Shown: piece after piece, positions 43,926 through 51,685 of the stretch
How positions within the stretch are numbered: the stretch's first letter is position 1
Layout of the letters: each line of letters opens with the position of its first letter
Source: G965218495 sp965262785
GTDB lineage: Bacteria; Bacteroidota; Rhodothermia; Rhodothermales; Bin80
Assembly (NCBI GenBank): GCA_965262785.1
Contig: OZ253559.1
Location: 372,001-436,000 of the forward strand
Reading direction: 5' to 3'
Length of the DNA: 64,000 nucleotides
Position numbers and translations under genes: made by a program
The notes under the pieces: model-generated
What the model saw: the letters and a program-made list of their open reading frames with translations, nothing else
What the model was told of the DNA's origin: nothing
Databases searched by the model: none

Positions 43926-45629
43926 TGCCCCATACCCCTATGCTGGATCAATCACTCATCGAGGACTTTCGGGGGCTTGCGCAAAGGAACTTCATCGGCC
44001 TGGCCAGCTGCCTTGGATGTCTTGATCATCTTCTTACCAAGATGGCCACATGGGTCATGGAAGCCGAGGCCCGCTTCATATGCGGCGCCCGTGGGAAGCA
44101 CCATAAGACAGGCTTTCAGCGCTGGGGGGCGAATCCGGGTTCCATCCGCGTCGGTTTGGAGCGCATTGCGGTCCGCGTTCCGCGCGTGCGGAATGTACGA
44201 ACCCGAAAGGAGCGTCCTCTGCAAACGTACCGCCTCTTGCGCGAGCGTGGGCTTATGGACCGGGAAAGCGTGGTAAGAAGGTTGCTGTGTGGACTGTCGC
44301 GGTGCAATTACAGGCAGGCGGCCCAGGTCTTCACCGATAGTATGGGGTTGAGTGCCAGCAGCATAGGCAACGCCTTCATGTGCGCCGTGATAAGGCGCTT
44401 TTCTCTGGTGGGTGCGAATCCCATCCATCATCTGTCGCTCCAGGTGGTAGCGGCCAAGGCGGTTTATGGAGGTAACGACATGGACTGAAGCACTTTGGCA
44501 AAAGGATCGCTTTGCGATTCAGCGAACGTACGGGCCGGAACGCGTAGTGAATGCTGAGCAGGCCTCGAAACTGCTAATGCGAAAGCCGACCCTCCATGAA
44601 GTAGGGGAAGGCCGCCGGCAGTTCGGGAAGCGAGCGACACAGGCACCGAGCTGTTTTCGCCGGGGTAATGGCACTGGCACGTACGGAAGATGAGAAAAGA
44701 CGCAACACGGGAAACCCTGTTGATGGTGGGCACACCAACTGGAAGCTCGCAAGAGCCAGGCTGGGTCAACAGGGCGGCGGAGTGGCCCGTACTACCGTGG
44801 AAGCGGGGTAATGTCCGCAGAGGGAAGGGGCCGCAGGTGCGGAGCGGTGTTCAAAGAGGGAAAGGCCTCGGCAATGGCGTAGTCCTAACAGCCGGTTTAC
44901 GGTCGGAGACCTCAGAGACATCACATGCGAAAGTGAAGGAAGCGCGCTCCGGCTCTGCCGGGGAGCGTGGCAGTCAAGGCGTAAACAGGCTTGGCTCCGA
45001 GTCATCAGGGGTGTCGAGTAGGCGATGGAGGGTGTCCCCCTTCATTAGGCAAAGCTCTTCGTTTCGGGCGACTTTTCCGAGTGCGAGATGCATGATCCGC
45101 CTGGAGAGCCCGGTGCGGGAAAACCGCACGCCGGGTTCGGTGAGCGGCGGGCGGAAACGCGCTCCTCGGAGTGGCGCGCCGCCCGCCGACTCTACTACGC
45201 AGACGGCAGCGCTACTGGAGGCATTTGAGACGCGCCGATTCGATCAGCACACCTTTGCGGTGCTCCTGCTTGATGGCAAGTATTTGGCTGGTATGCAGAT
45301 GATCGTAGCGATGGGCATCACGACCGAGGGCGAGAAGGTCGTACTGGGCTTTGCGGAAAATCGAGAACCTCAACAGCATTATTGCGAACCGATCACGGAA
45401 CGTGAAGCGCTGGGGATCATCGGGGATGCGTCAGCGCTGGTGCGGGGCGATATTCATGCAGTACGAGTCGAATCTGAAGCCGATACGCCGGGAGGACATG
45501 AAGGAGCTGACCCAGGCGCTGAGCACCTCCGGGGGTCGATGGGTTAGTGGGGATTCGGTCTGCCAGCCCCAGAGGACTGCAAAGGCAACACCTGCCGCTG
45601 GATGCCACAGCGCAGTAGTGCGCTGCTGA
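43925..45629 (+). pseudogene. IS256-like transposase with intron and deletion (element B)
   Basis: Exon 1 (43925-44379) encodes the N-terminal 151 residues, including GFQRWGANPGSIRVGLERI and LSASSIGNAF. Exon 2 resumes at 45199 in the correct frame (QTAALLEAFETRRFDQHTF, then VLLLDGKYLAGMQMIVAMG with the first catalytic Asp). After VVLGFAEN about 150 codons, including the second Asp, are missing. The frame then shifts to IENLNSIIANRSRNVKRW, the segment with the catalytic Glu, ending at 45629. Even after splicing it cannot make an active enzyme. Confidence 0.85.
44380..45198 (+). mobile_element. Group II intron lacking a reverse transcriptase gene
   Basis: This is an 819-bp intron. It begins with the consensus GTGCGCC (44380-44386) and ends with CTAC, fitting the AY rule. 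Domain V is evident at 45106-45138: GAGCCCGGTGCGG, a GAAA-type loop, then CCGCACGCCGGGTTC. A domain VI hairpin (GGCGGGCGG with CCGCCCGCC) follows. A candidate EBS1, ATGAAG (44596-44601), is complementary to the last six exon bases CTTCAT (44374-44379). Removal joins the transposase in frame (AFMQTAALL). No maturase/RT domain is encoded, so splicing would need a protein in trans. Confidence 0.88.
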
Positions 45630-45932
45630 CGCTGGCATAACGCAAAACCCGCAGCTGCCTGGACGCTCTGAGGCGCTGCACCGTGCCAAGATCGCCGCTT
45701 ACGCGTGCGATCAGAGGATCCCTGCGGGATATCGTGCCCGGAAAGTCACTCCACGAGCCTGCCTACGCCCGAAAATCCGCGTGTGAGCACGCAATTGGGC
45801 CCACATTGGCATGCACCGTCCCATTTGCACCCACACACTCGACCCGAAGCCCAATCCATTGCCAAAAGATATCTACTTTGAGGGCCCATCTCGGCAGAAG
45901 CTGCCGAAACCCAACTTAAAAATGTGCAATCC
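45630..45932. other. Non-coding right part of element B
   Basis: No recognisable frame is present between the broken transposase and the terminal inverted repeat. Confidence 0.5.
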
Positions 45933-45935
45933 CGT

Positions 45936-46101
45936 GCCCCTTGCCACACAGCTGCGTCACTTCGGCCTCTATCGCCTGCATAGCCATCGCTTCATACTGC
46001 TCTGGGAGCTCGCGCAGGAGCTGGGCCAAGGCCAGCGGATCGGTCGCAGCCAGACGCTGGCAGAGTGCGGCAATGGGTTCGTCCGAGGTCGGTGCTTTCA
46101 T
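45936..46101 (-). pseudogene. IS256-like transposase, 5' part (element A)
   Basis: The ATG at 46099-46101 overlaps the stop of the dead homologue (ATGA). The roughly 55 residues include LAQLLRELPEQYEAMAMQAI followed by EAEVTQLCGKG, the usual N-terminal helices of IS256-type transposases. At CGKG the sequence enters the end of element B. The expected continuation, GGTVNKNGYQRWG, is found at 42873 reading downwards. Confidence 0.82.
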
Positions 46102-47087
46102 GAGGGTAGGCGGCTGGATAGGGCTTCACGAAGATCTGGAAGATACGAGGCAAAGGCCATGCGCCGCAGGCCCACCTCCAGTTCCAACAACGCCAGGGCA
46201 ATGCGCCCCAGGCGCTGACGTACGCTCCCTGGGGGTACGCACGATTGCAGCTTCTGACCCAGGGTGTCCACGCTGTGCAGCACGCGCAGGCCGCGGTCCA
46301 CCGTCAGTAGCAGCCCCGTCCGCTGAATGGTGAGCGTCTCCTGAAGACCCTCCAGAAGCATGTGGGCGGCCGAACGGTTCACACGCTGCAAGTCTCTGTG
46401 AATCTCCAGGAGCGCAGTCTCGGCTTGCCTCGCGTCCAGCAGTTGCCACGCTTGCCGCAATCGGCTGCGAAAGACGGCCTGCGATGCCTCCGGCAAGCCG
46501 TTGATCACCTGGCGAAGCTTCGTGCTTAAACAACGCTGTATGGCTACGCGCGGACTCAAAGTGGTCTCTACAGCCCCTTGCACACCCGTGCCACTAGCTA
46601 AAATGCAGAGCAAGCCCGCATCAACACAGAGTCCACGCGTTACCAGACTCTGCAGAAACTCCTGCAAACGGGCAACATCCTCCGGTGCGCAGGCCACCAG
46701 GCCCAGGATGCGACGATGGCCGCTCAACGTAACGCCCACGCAAAGAGTCAGACGTACACCAATGACGTACAAGCTCTTCAGCCATAGCGCTACCACAGCC
46801 TCATCAGATAAACTGCGCGTCTGCAAGTATTCCCATGCTTCATCGAAGCGTACGCCATCGTCCGGGGCAGCCTCCGCTCGTTCGGGTGCAGCCATGGACG
46901 CTGGCTCACTGCGGCCAGGCTGCTCAGCAACAGCGTCCGGCTGCGGCAGCAACTCGCCAGCCAGCATCTGCAGAATGCTGGCGTAGTGTAGCATCAGGTG
47001 CAAACGTACCGCTTGGCCTGTGCTCTGCGAGTCGCCTGATGGCGCGTCAGAGCACGCTTCAGGCGGCAACGACAAGTGGGTCTTCAT
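46098..47087 (-). CDS. IS256 transposase homologue without catalytic residues (element A)
   Basis: This gene encodes 329 aa, a diverged relative of the 42957-43925 protein; shared segments include HRRILGLVA, VAIQRCL, RLRQAW, VNRSAA and LTIQRTG. The positions of the three catalytic acids are again lost (LWLKSL, LASGTGV, LLTVDRGL). The N-terminal 50 residues are helical and are followed by an Ala/Pro/Glu linker and DEAWEYLQTRSLSDEAVVALW. The gene is uninterrupted and overlaps the start of its transposase by 4 bases. Conservation of the fold without the active site suggests a structural or regulatory partner. Confidence 0.85.
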   Translation of the reverse strand: MKTHLSLPPEACSDAPSGDSQSTGQAVRLHLMLHYASILQMLAGELLPQPDAVAEQPGRSEPASMAAPERAEAAPDDGVRFDEAWEYLQTRSLSDEAVVALWLKSLYVIGVRLTLCVGVTLSGHRRILGLVACAPEDVARLQEFLQSLVTRGLCVDAGLLCILASGTGVQGAVETTLSPRVAIQRCLSTKLRQVINGLPEASQAVFRSRLRQAWQLLDARQAETALLEIHRDLQRVNRSAAHMLLEGLQETLTIQRTGLLLTVDRGLRVLHSVDTLGQKLQSCVPPGSVRQRLGRIALALLELEVGLRRMAFASYLPDLREALSSRLPS

Positions 47088-47177
47088 GGCTGGGTTGGGT
47101 TAGTGACCGGGGATGTTCAACCATCCCTCCCCAACTAGCTATGAATCAATCTCCGTCGCCGCCAGACAAAAGAAGAG

Positions 47178-47384
47178 CTAGGGTCGCTGCAACAACTTCA
47201 TTGCCTGCGTGCTAATGGCCCTGTCAATGCCGGATTTCAGTGGCTTCCGCTCTAAACTGGCTATCGTGTTGTGCAACATGTCTCTAAGAGATTCTTGACC
47301 GTCCTCCTCTTTGAGGACTTCTAGAAGATGACCTAGAGCGAGTTCTAAGACGTGAATGCGTGCCGGATCTTCGTCTATGTGGTG
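47178..47384 (-). pseudogene. Start-less small coding remnant
   Basis: An open minus-strand frame of 68 codons ends at TAG 47178-47180 and includes ARIHVLELALGHLLEVLKEE and ERKPLKSGIDRAISTQAMKL. A TAA directly precedes it and no start codon is visible, so it is probably the end of a frameshifted or truncated gene. It follows the small gene at 47431-47658 and may once have been part of the same operon. Confidence 0.4.
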
Positions 47385-47430
47385 TTAAGAGGATGTTGCG
47401 AACGAGGGCGCTGTTCCAAGTTGCGGGCTG

Positions 47431-47658
47431 CTATTGAGGCAAGGGCGCGGAGCTGCCCAGCCTGACCTTTGTCGGAGCCCAATCGCTTAAAGTGGCCTTT
47501 TCTCCGAGCTTTGGATTAGCGGGGCGGCGCTTAGCAGGATTGTAGGCCGGTATGAACGGGAATGGCAACACAAGATCCTTATTTGGAATTGACTTTCTGA
47601 GGGCTTCCGTGCTGAGCCTCATCAATCTTAGTGCTAGATCGTCTGTCGTGACTGGCAT
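47431..47658 (-). CDS. Small protein of unknown function
   Basis: This gene encodes 75 aa from ATG 47658 (MPVTTDDLALRLMRLSTEAL). It overlaps the 3' end of the upstream protease gene by 80 bases in another frame, suggesting coupling. The first 25 residues form a probable amphipathic helix; the rest is Pro/Lys-rich. No family is recognised. Confidence 0.5.
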   Translation of the reverse strand: MPVTTDDLALRLMRLSTEALRKSIPNKDLVLPFPFIPAYNPAKRRPANPKLGEKATLSDWAPTKVRLGSSAPLPQ

Positions 47659-48556
47659 TTGACTTTCCTGTTGTGGGCTGTTTGTCTTTAACGTTGGACG
47701 AACCGCCACGGTTCTCGGGCGAGAGAAAGCAAATGAGATGGTGGTTGGTATGCAGAGGCTCGTACGCGTGTACCCCTAGCTGCATCACTAGCTCTCGCTC
47801 CTTTTCCGTTGGCTCGCGGACTCTCTCGAATAGTTCGCGAGCTTCCTGTCTGTCGATGCTAAAACTGTGAGACGGATACCCCGATATTAGCTTGTCTAGC
47901 ATCGAGACCTTTAAGTTGCCTCCCTCTTTCAGAAGCCGCTCCCCGTATTCATGCGCAATGCGTATGGCCCTTATCGCTTCTGTTACGCGTAGCGGCTCTA
48001 TCTGTCGATACAAAGGTTCAAGCAGTCCAGTCGTGACCTGAATGGCCAATTCAGCAGCGGTGCGCAGCGTAATGCCTCCTGCACCTCGTTTCATTCGCAC
48101 GAACAAACTCTCGAACGTCTGGCGTGCATGATCCTGCAAAACTGACAAGGCGAAATGGTGTATCAATCCTGAGCGCCACTCCCACATTTCATCTTTTTTC
48201 TGCATCTGGACATCAAGAGGGCCAAGCTCTCCGAGGTCGGAAATGACAAGTTCATGGGCGCCCAAGGCGACCAGGGTCCCGGCGCTCTTGCAAAACCCCG
48301 AGACGAAAAGCCGAACCTTTTGGTATTTCGCCTGCAAATAGCGTGCTATTCTGTAGGCGACGTCAGGATTGCCTCCTTCGGTTACGAGAATGAGCAGCAC
48401 ATCGTTGCTCAAGCTCCGGCTGGTGAACAGGGACAGGAATGATAGGAAATGACGCTTCTTAAGCATGCCATTGTACAGAATCACGTCACAGTCAAGGCTG
48501 CTGGCGATTTGGACAATCTCCTTTGGGACTTTTGGGACTCCTTCAGTTTCAGCCAC
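47579..48556 (-). CDS. Clp/S49-like serine protease (SDH-type)
   Basis: This gene encodes 325 aa. The crotonase/ClpP-like core is visible: VILYNGMLKKRHFLSFLSLF, LILVTEGGNPDVAYRIARYL, and VRLFVSGFCKSAGTLVALGAHELVISDLGELGPLDVQ with the likely nucleophile Ser in CKSAGT. This pattern fits the serine dehydrogenase proteinase (SDH) family, related to S49 and ClpP peptidases, without a signal peptide, so it is probably cytosolic. The C-terminal 50 residues are disordered. Its substrate and role are unknown. Confidence 0.78.
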   Translation of the reverse strand: MAETEGVPKVPKEIVQIASSLDCDVILYNGMLKKRHFLSFLSLFTSRSLSNDVLLILVTEGGNPDVAYRIARYLQAKYQKVRLFVSGFCKSAGTLVALGAHELVISDLGELGPLDVQMQKKDEMWEWRSGLIHHFALSVLQDHARQTFESLFVRMKRGAGGITLRTAAELAIQVTTGLLEPLYRQIEPLRVTEAIRAIRIAHEYGERLLKEGGNLKVSMLDKLISGYPSHSFSIDRQEARELFERVREPTEKERELVMQLGVHAYEPLHTNHHLICFLSPENRGGSSNVKDKQPTTGKSNASHDRRSSTKIDEAQHGSPQKVNSK

Positions 48557-48844
48557 ACTTCACCTAGTCATCCAAGGGGGTTGGCAATGCGGGACCGGCG
48601 ACCGAGGCATTCTACATCACCATGAGAATCGTAAGCCAGTACGCTGCCACCTGCCCACACTGGCAAACTAGAGCCATCGGGCGCAAATGTTCTGTGAAGA
48701 TTCGGTGAGATAGGCGCGCAGCGACACTTTACGGAAGCGATCCCAGTATACTGCACTCGCAACGGCCGGCCTAGCCAAGTTATACATACGAGAGGCTACG
48801 CATGTTGCCGGAGGCTGGCTGCTACATGACACAAAGATGCAGCC

Positions 48845-49357
48845 ATGTTCTCGTACCGCGGATTAGCCGGGCCCCTGCTAGGATTGCTGATAGCCAACTT
48901 CCTGGCAGCCGACGTTCACGCACAATCCACCGCTCACATGCTTGCGGTCGTCAACGAGACCAGCAGGCGCGAAATGGCCGAAGTAGAGAAGCGCTTCGAC
49001 CGCATCCTCAAGGCAGCCAACAAAACGTGTGCTGACAAGCCCGCCGAACGCAATATTGCTAGCGTGTGGGTGGAGCTTCACAAGGTTATAAAGAGTTCGG
49101 GCAGGCAGTGGGGCGAGACCTTGCTCGACTTCTCCGACAACCTGGGGGTTATCGCTGATTCGCTCGGCCGTCATTACGCGTCCATTGGCAAGCGCGTGCC
49201 TGTCCCTGCACGGTGTAACGAGCCTTGGGCCACATACACAACAGCAAGGCAAAAAGGCATGAAGCAGAGCGAGGCCGTCAAGTACACGATAGAACTATTT
49301 CGCGCTCTTCCTGGTACTACGCTGTCCCGTAACTCAACCAGACTGCAACCCAATTAG
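48845..49357 (+). CDS. Secreted small protein of unknown function
   Basis: This gene encodes 170 aa with an N-terminal signal peptide (GLAGPLLGLLIANFLAADVHAQ), probably cleaved after VHA. The mature protein is helical (NETSRREMAEVEKRFDRILK) with two cysteines that could form a disulfide. No family is recognised. It is the first of three small plus-strand genes in the island. Confidence 0.6.
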   Translation: MFSYRGLAGPLLGLLIANFLAADVHAQSTAHMLAVVNETSRREMAEVEKRFDRILKAANKTCADKPAERNIASVWVELHKVIKSSGRQWGETLLDFSDNLGVIADSLGRHYASIGKRVPVPARCNEPWATYTTARQKGMKQSEAVKYTIELFRALPGTTLSRNSTRLQPN

Positions 49358-49384
49358 TTAGCTCTCCCTGGCGTCGGGCTCGTT

Positions 49385-49606
49385 ATGGCTTGCCTGTACG
49401 AACCCCGAATGCCCGCCGAGTCCATAGCAGAGATTGAAAATTCTAATGAAGAGAGAGTTTTCAGGTACGGGTATCTGCGACGGTTGATGGGCCACCGCCT
49501 CGGATTCGCATGGCCGGGGGCTGGAATAGCAGTTCTAGCCCTGATGATAATACTGCTTGGTGCTTACTCCTCCACAATGATGTACGCTTCCTATTTGCTG
49601 CCCTAG
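49385..49606 (+). CDS. Small membrane protein of unknown function
   Basis: This gene encodes 73 aa with a single C-terminal membrane helix (GAGIAVLALMIILLGAYSST). It starts 28 bases after the preceding gene. No homologue is recognised. Confidence 0.5.
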   Translation: MACLYEPRMPAESIAEIENSNEERVFRYGYLRRLMGHRLGFAWPGAGIAVLALMIILLGAYSSTMMYASYLLP

Positions 49607-49677
49607 CGATTGCAAGGGCAGCAACTCCCTGTCACGCTTCACCCTGCGGGCGAAAGCACGCTGCAACCGATTGCCCG

Positions 49678-49962
49678 ATGAAACCGATAGGAATATACCC
49701 CAGTGAAACCGCCGCCCTTCACGTTCTGTCTCATATTGAGCGATTTTGGAGCAAGCATTACGCGAGTGTAGACGGGGTGCGAAAAGCTGACTGGCTGATC
49801 GACCAAAATGTATTTGACTACGATGTCCGTATGTGGGAGTTGTTTGTCACGACCAACAACGTAACCTCGCGTGAAGCACGCGCCTTTTTCACTGTGATTG
49901 TGAGGATGGCTGAGGCGATGGCTCAGATGGAGAAGGAAAATAAAGTTCTTTTTCCTCTTTAG
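49678..49962 (+). CDS. Small protein of unknown function
   Basis: This gene encodes 94 aa from ATG 49678 (MKPIGIYPSETAALHVLSHI); the frame is open further upstream, overlapping the previous gene, but that part looks uncoded. It appears to be a helical soluble protein (REARAFFTVIVRMAEAMAQM). No family is recognised. Confidence 0.5.
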   Translation: MKPIGIYPSETAALHVLSHIERFWSKHYASVDGVRKADWLIDQNVFDYDVRMWELFVTTNNVTSREARAFFTVIVRMAEAMAQMEKENKVLFPL

Positions 49963-50082
49963 TGTAGGGTCGGGTGGGCGCGTCATAACCCAGGAAGCCC
50001 CCGACCCCTCCCTCTTGCTCCTCGCCGGTCACAGGGCACGCGTGCATCTTGCGAAGAGGGGTGCTTAAGGATTTGGAGTCGC

Positions 50083-51010
50083 TCATCTTATTGGTACAGG
50101 ATTGCCCACCAAACCCTTATACGGCAGCACCGCCCCCTGGAACGCGCTGAATGCCAGTCTCATGCGTGCCAGCACGGACAGGTGTCGGTGGTTGAAGCGT
50201 CAGCACACCTGATCGACATACCGGGGCAGGTGCTTCCTGCTCCAGTGGTGATGTGTCGCGTACGTGCGCTTCAAAACCGCCCAGAAGTACTCGATGGAGT
50301 TAGTGTGGAAATGCGGATTTTCCGCATCCACGTAGATATGTCTGCCATGGCAGACGCGAAAGTGTTTGTAATGTTTGGCGAGCAGGCCGAAGCCCTTGCG
50401 CTCGTCTGTTTAGACGTGGCTTTCGCGGTCGCACATGACGCCGCGCAAACCGCGTGAGGCGCTCCATATTGGTGCTGCGTACCGGCATGGCTACCACGCG
50501 GCTGCCACGCTCCAGCGCACCCACAACCGGCACCTTGCCGATGCCACCGCGCCCGGTGCGCAGGCGCTTGCGAGCGTGCTTGTTGCGCTCCAATCTGCCC
50601 ACCTACGACTCGTCTATCTCAACGGCGCCATGCAGCTTGGCGATGCCATCCAGGCGGAACCCCGCACGGATGCGGTGCATCAAGTACCAGGCGGTATGCT
50701 GCGTCACGCCCACCAACCGGGCCATCCGGTAGCTCGACATGCCTTTGGAAGCGCCGATAATAAGGAATACAGCCAGAACCCACTTGCGCATCGGTAGCCT
50801 GCTGTGCTCCATGCAGGTGCCACTGCGCACGGAGAAGTAATGCGAGTCCGTCACGCACCAGTACGGCATCGGCTTACGCTCTGGTGTCTCCCGACCGTCT
50901 ACGCTGCCACAACGCGGGCAGGCCGTGCCGTCCGGCCACCTGACGCCCTAAGCCCACCTGATGGCAGTGGGCTCGTCGGGGAACTTGGCAAAAAGCTCTG
51001 GCAGCGTCAT
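50083..51010 (-). pseudogene. IS1595-family (ISXO2-like) transposase, inactivated
   Basis: The minus-strand frame starts at ATG 51008-51010 (MTLPELFAKFPDEPTAIRWA). It then shows the zinc ribbon CPRCGSVDG, HYFSVRSGTCMEHSRLPMRK, GVTQHTAWYLMHRIRAGF, KHARKRLRTGRGGIGKVPVV and HTNSIEYFWAVLKRTYATHH, the order of an ISXO2-like transposase. In-frame stops occur at 50948-50950 and 50603-50605 (after EIDES, where Tyr is expected), and there are further stops later. The flanks GGGGTGCTTAAGG (50059) and a related sequence near 51050 may be its ends. Confidence 0.85.
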
Positions 51011-51060
51011 GGGTGCGGTTCAAATTAGGTGGGTTAGTCCCTAAACTTGACGTAGGGGGC

Positions 51061-51685
51061 AGCTGAAAGAGCTGCTTGTTTTGGCGGCCTTCTTCGCCGC
51101 ACATTCCTAGCTGTCACCCTGCCATGACTCGCACCATCCTGCCACGCGCTCCTGGCTCTGCTGCAATCGTGGCCGAACCCTGGTCAACTGCATCTTTAGT
51201 TGACGCCGAGCCCGTATTGGAGTGTTCACGAAGCATGCGCGCACCAGTGTCAGCCTGTCTTGGCAAGCGGCCGAAAAGCCAATGGCCGCATCGGGACATT
51301 CAGTTTTTCCGAATTGGTGAACGGCAGTTGGGGCGCGAGGAAACCGCACACACTCATCTCATCGAAGTACGCGGATACTCTGCTTGCAGCTGAAGGGGCT
51401 ACCTTACACACAGCGCATATCGAACTCGTTCACTTCCCTTAGTCGACCTCTGCCACTTACGGCGGCTGACAATCGTTGACCCGATAGCTCCAACGTGGCG
51501 CCGGGCACGTACATGCCGCCACGAGCGAGCGGGTACTACTCCAAATAGTATGCAAGACACCACGTCTCGCAAGGTCCATAGATCGACGATACCGAAACCG
51601 GCTGCTGGACTTGCGGAATGAACAAAAAGATCGTATGTATAGGAGTGCCGGTGTTTCCCTGACTACTTGCTATTGGTGTTCTGCC
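51061..51685. other. Gene-poor stretch
   Basis: One 80-codon frame at 51200-51442 on the plus strand (including GRIGTFSFSELVNGSWGARK) is weakly protein-like but has no recognised family or clear start. Nothing else stands out. Confidence 0.35.

Larger units (their letters stand above)
42877..45933 (+). mobile_element. Inner two-gene IS256-like element (B)
   Basis: This element carries a dead transposase homologue and a transposase interrupted by a group II intron. Inverted ends are clear: left GATCGCACAAATTCAAGTTG and right (inwards) GATTGCACATTTTTAAGTTG. Outside these ends GTGCCCC occurs on both sides (42868-42874 and 45934-45940), consistent with a target duplication of 7-9 bp. A C-run on the left makes the exact boundary uncertain by two bases. 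It sits inside the transposase gene of element A. Confidence 0.82.
41692..47151 (-). mobile_element. Outer two-gene IS256-like element (A), interrupted
   Basis: The element runs on the minus strand: a catalytically dead transposase homologue (46098-47087), then a transposase split into a 5' piece (45936-46101) and a 3' piece (41769-42873). Element B is inserted in between. Putative ends are related to those of element B: the right end read inwards begins GATTGATTCATAGCTAGTTG and the left end contains AATTGACTATGTAGTTGG. Limits are approximate; without B the element is about 2.4 kb. Confidence 0.7.

Noticed and set aside
44690..45547. 285-aa plus-strand open frame as a gene
   Set aside because: Most of it is group II intron sequence including domain V; only its end is transposase exon 2.
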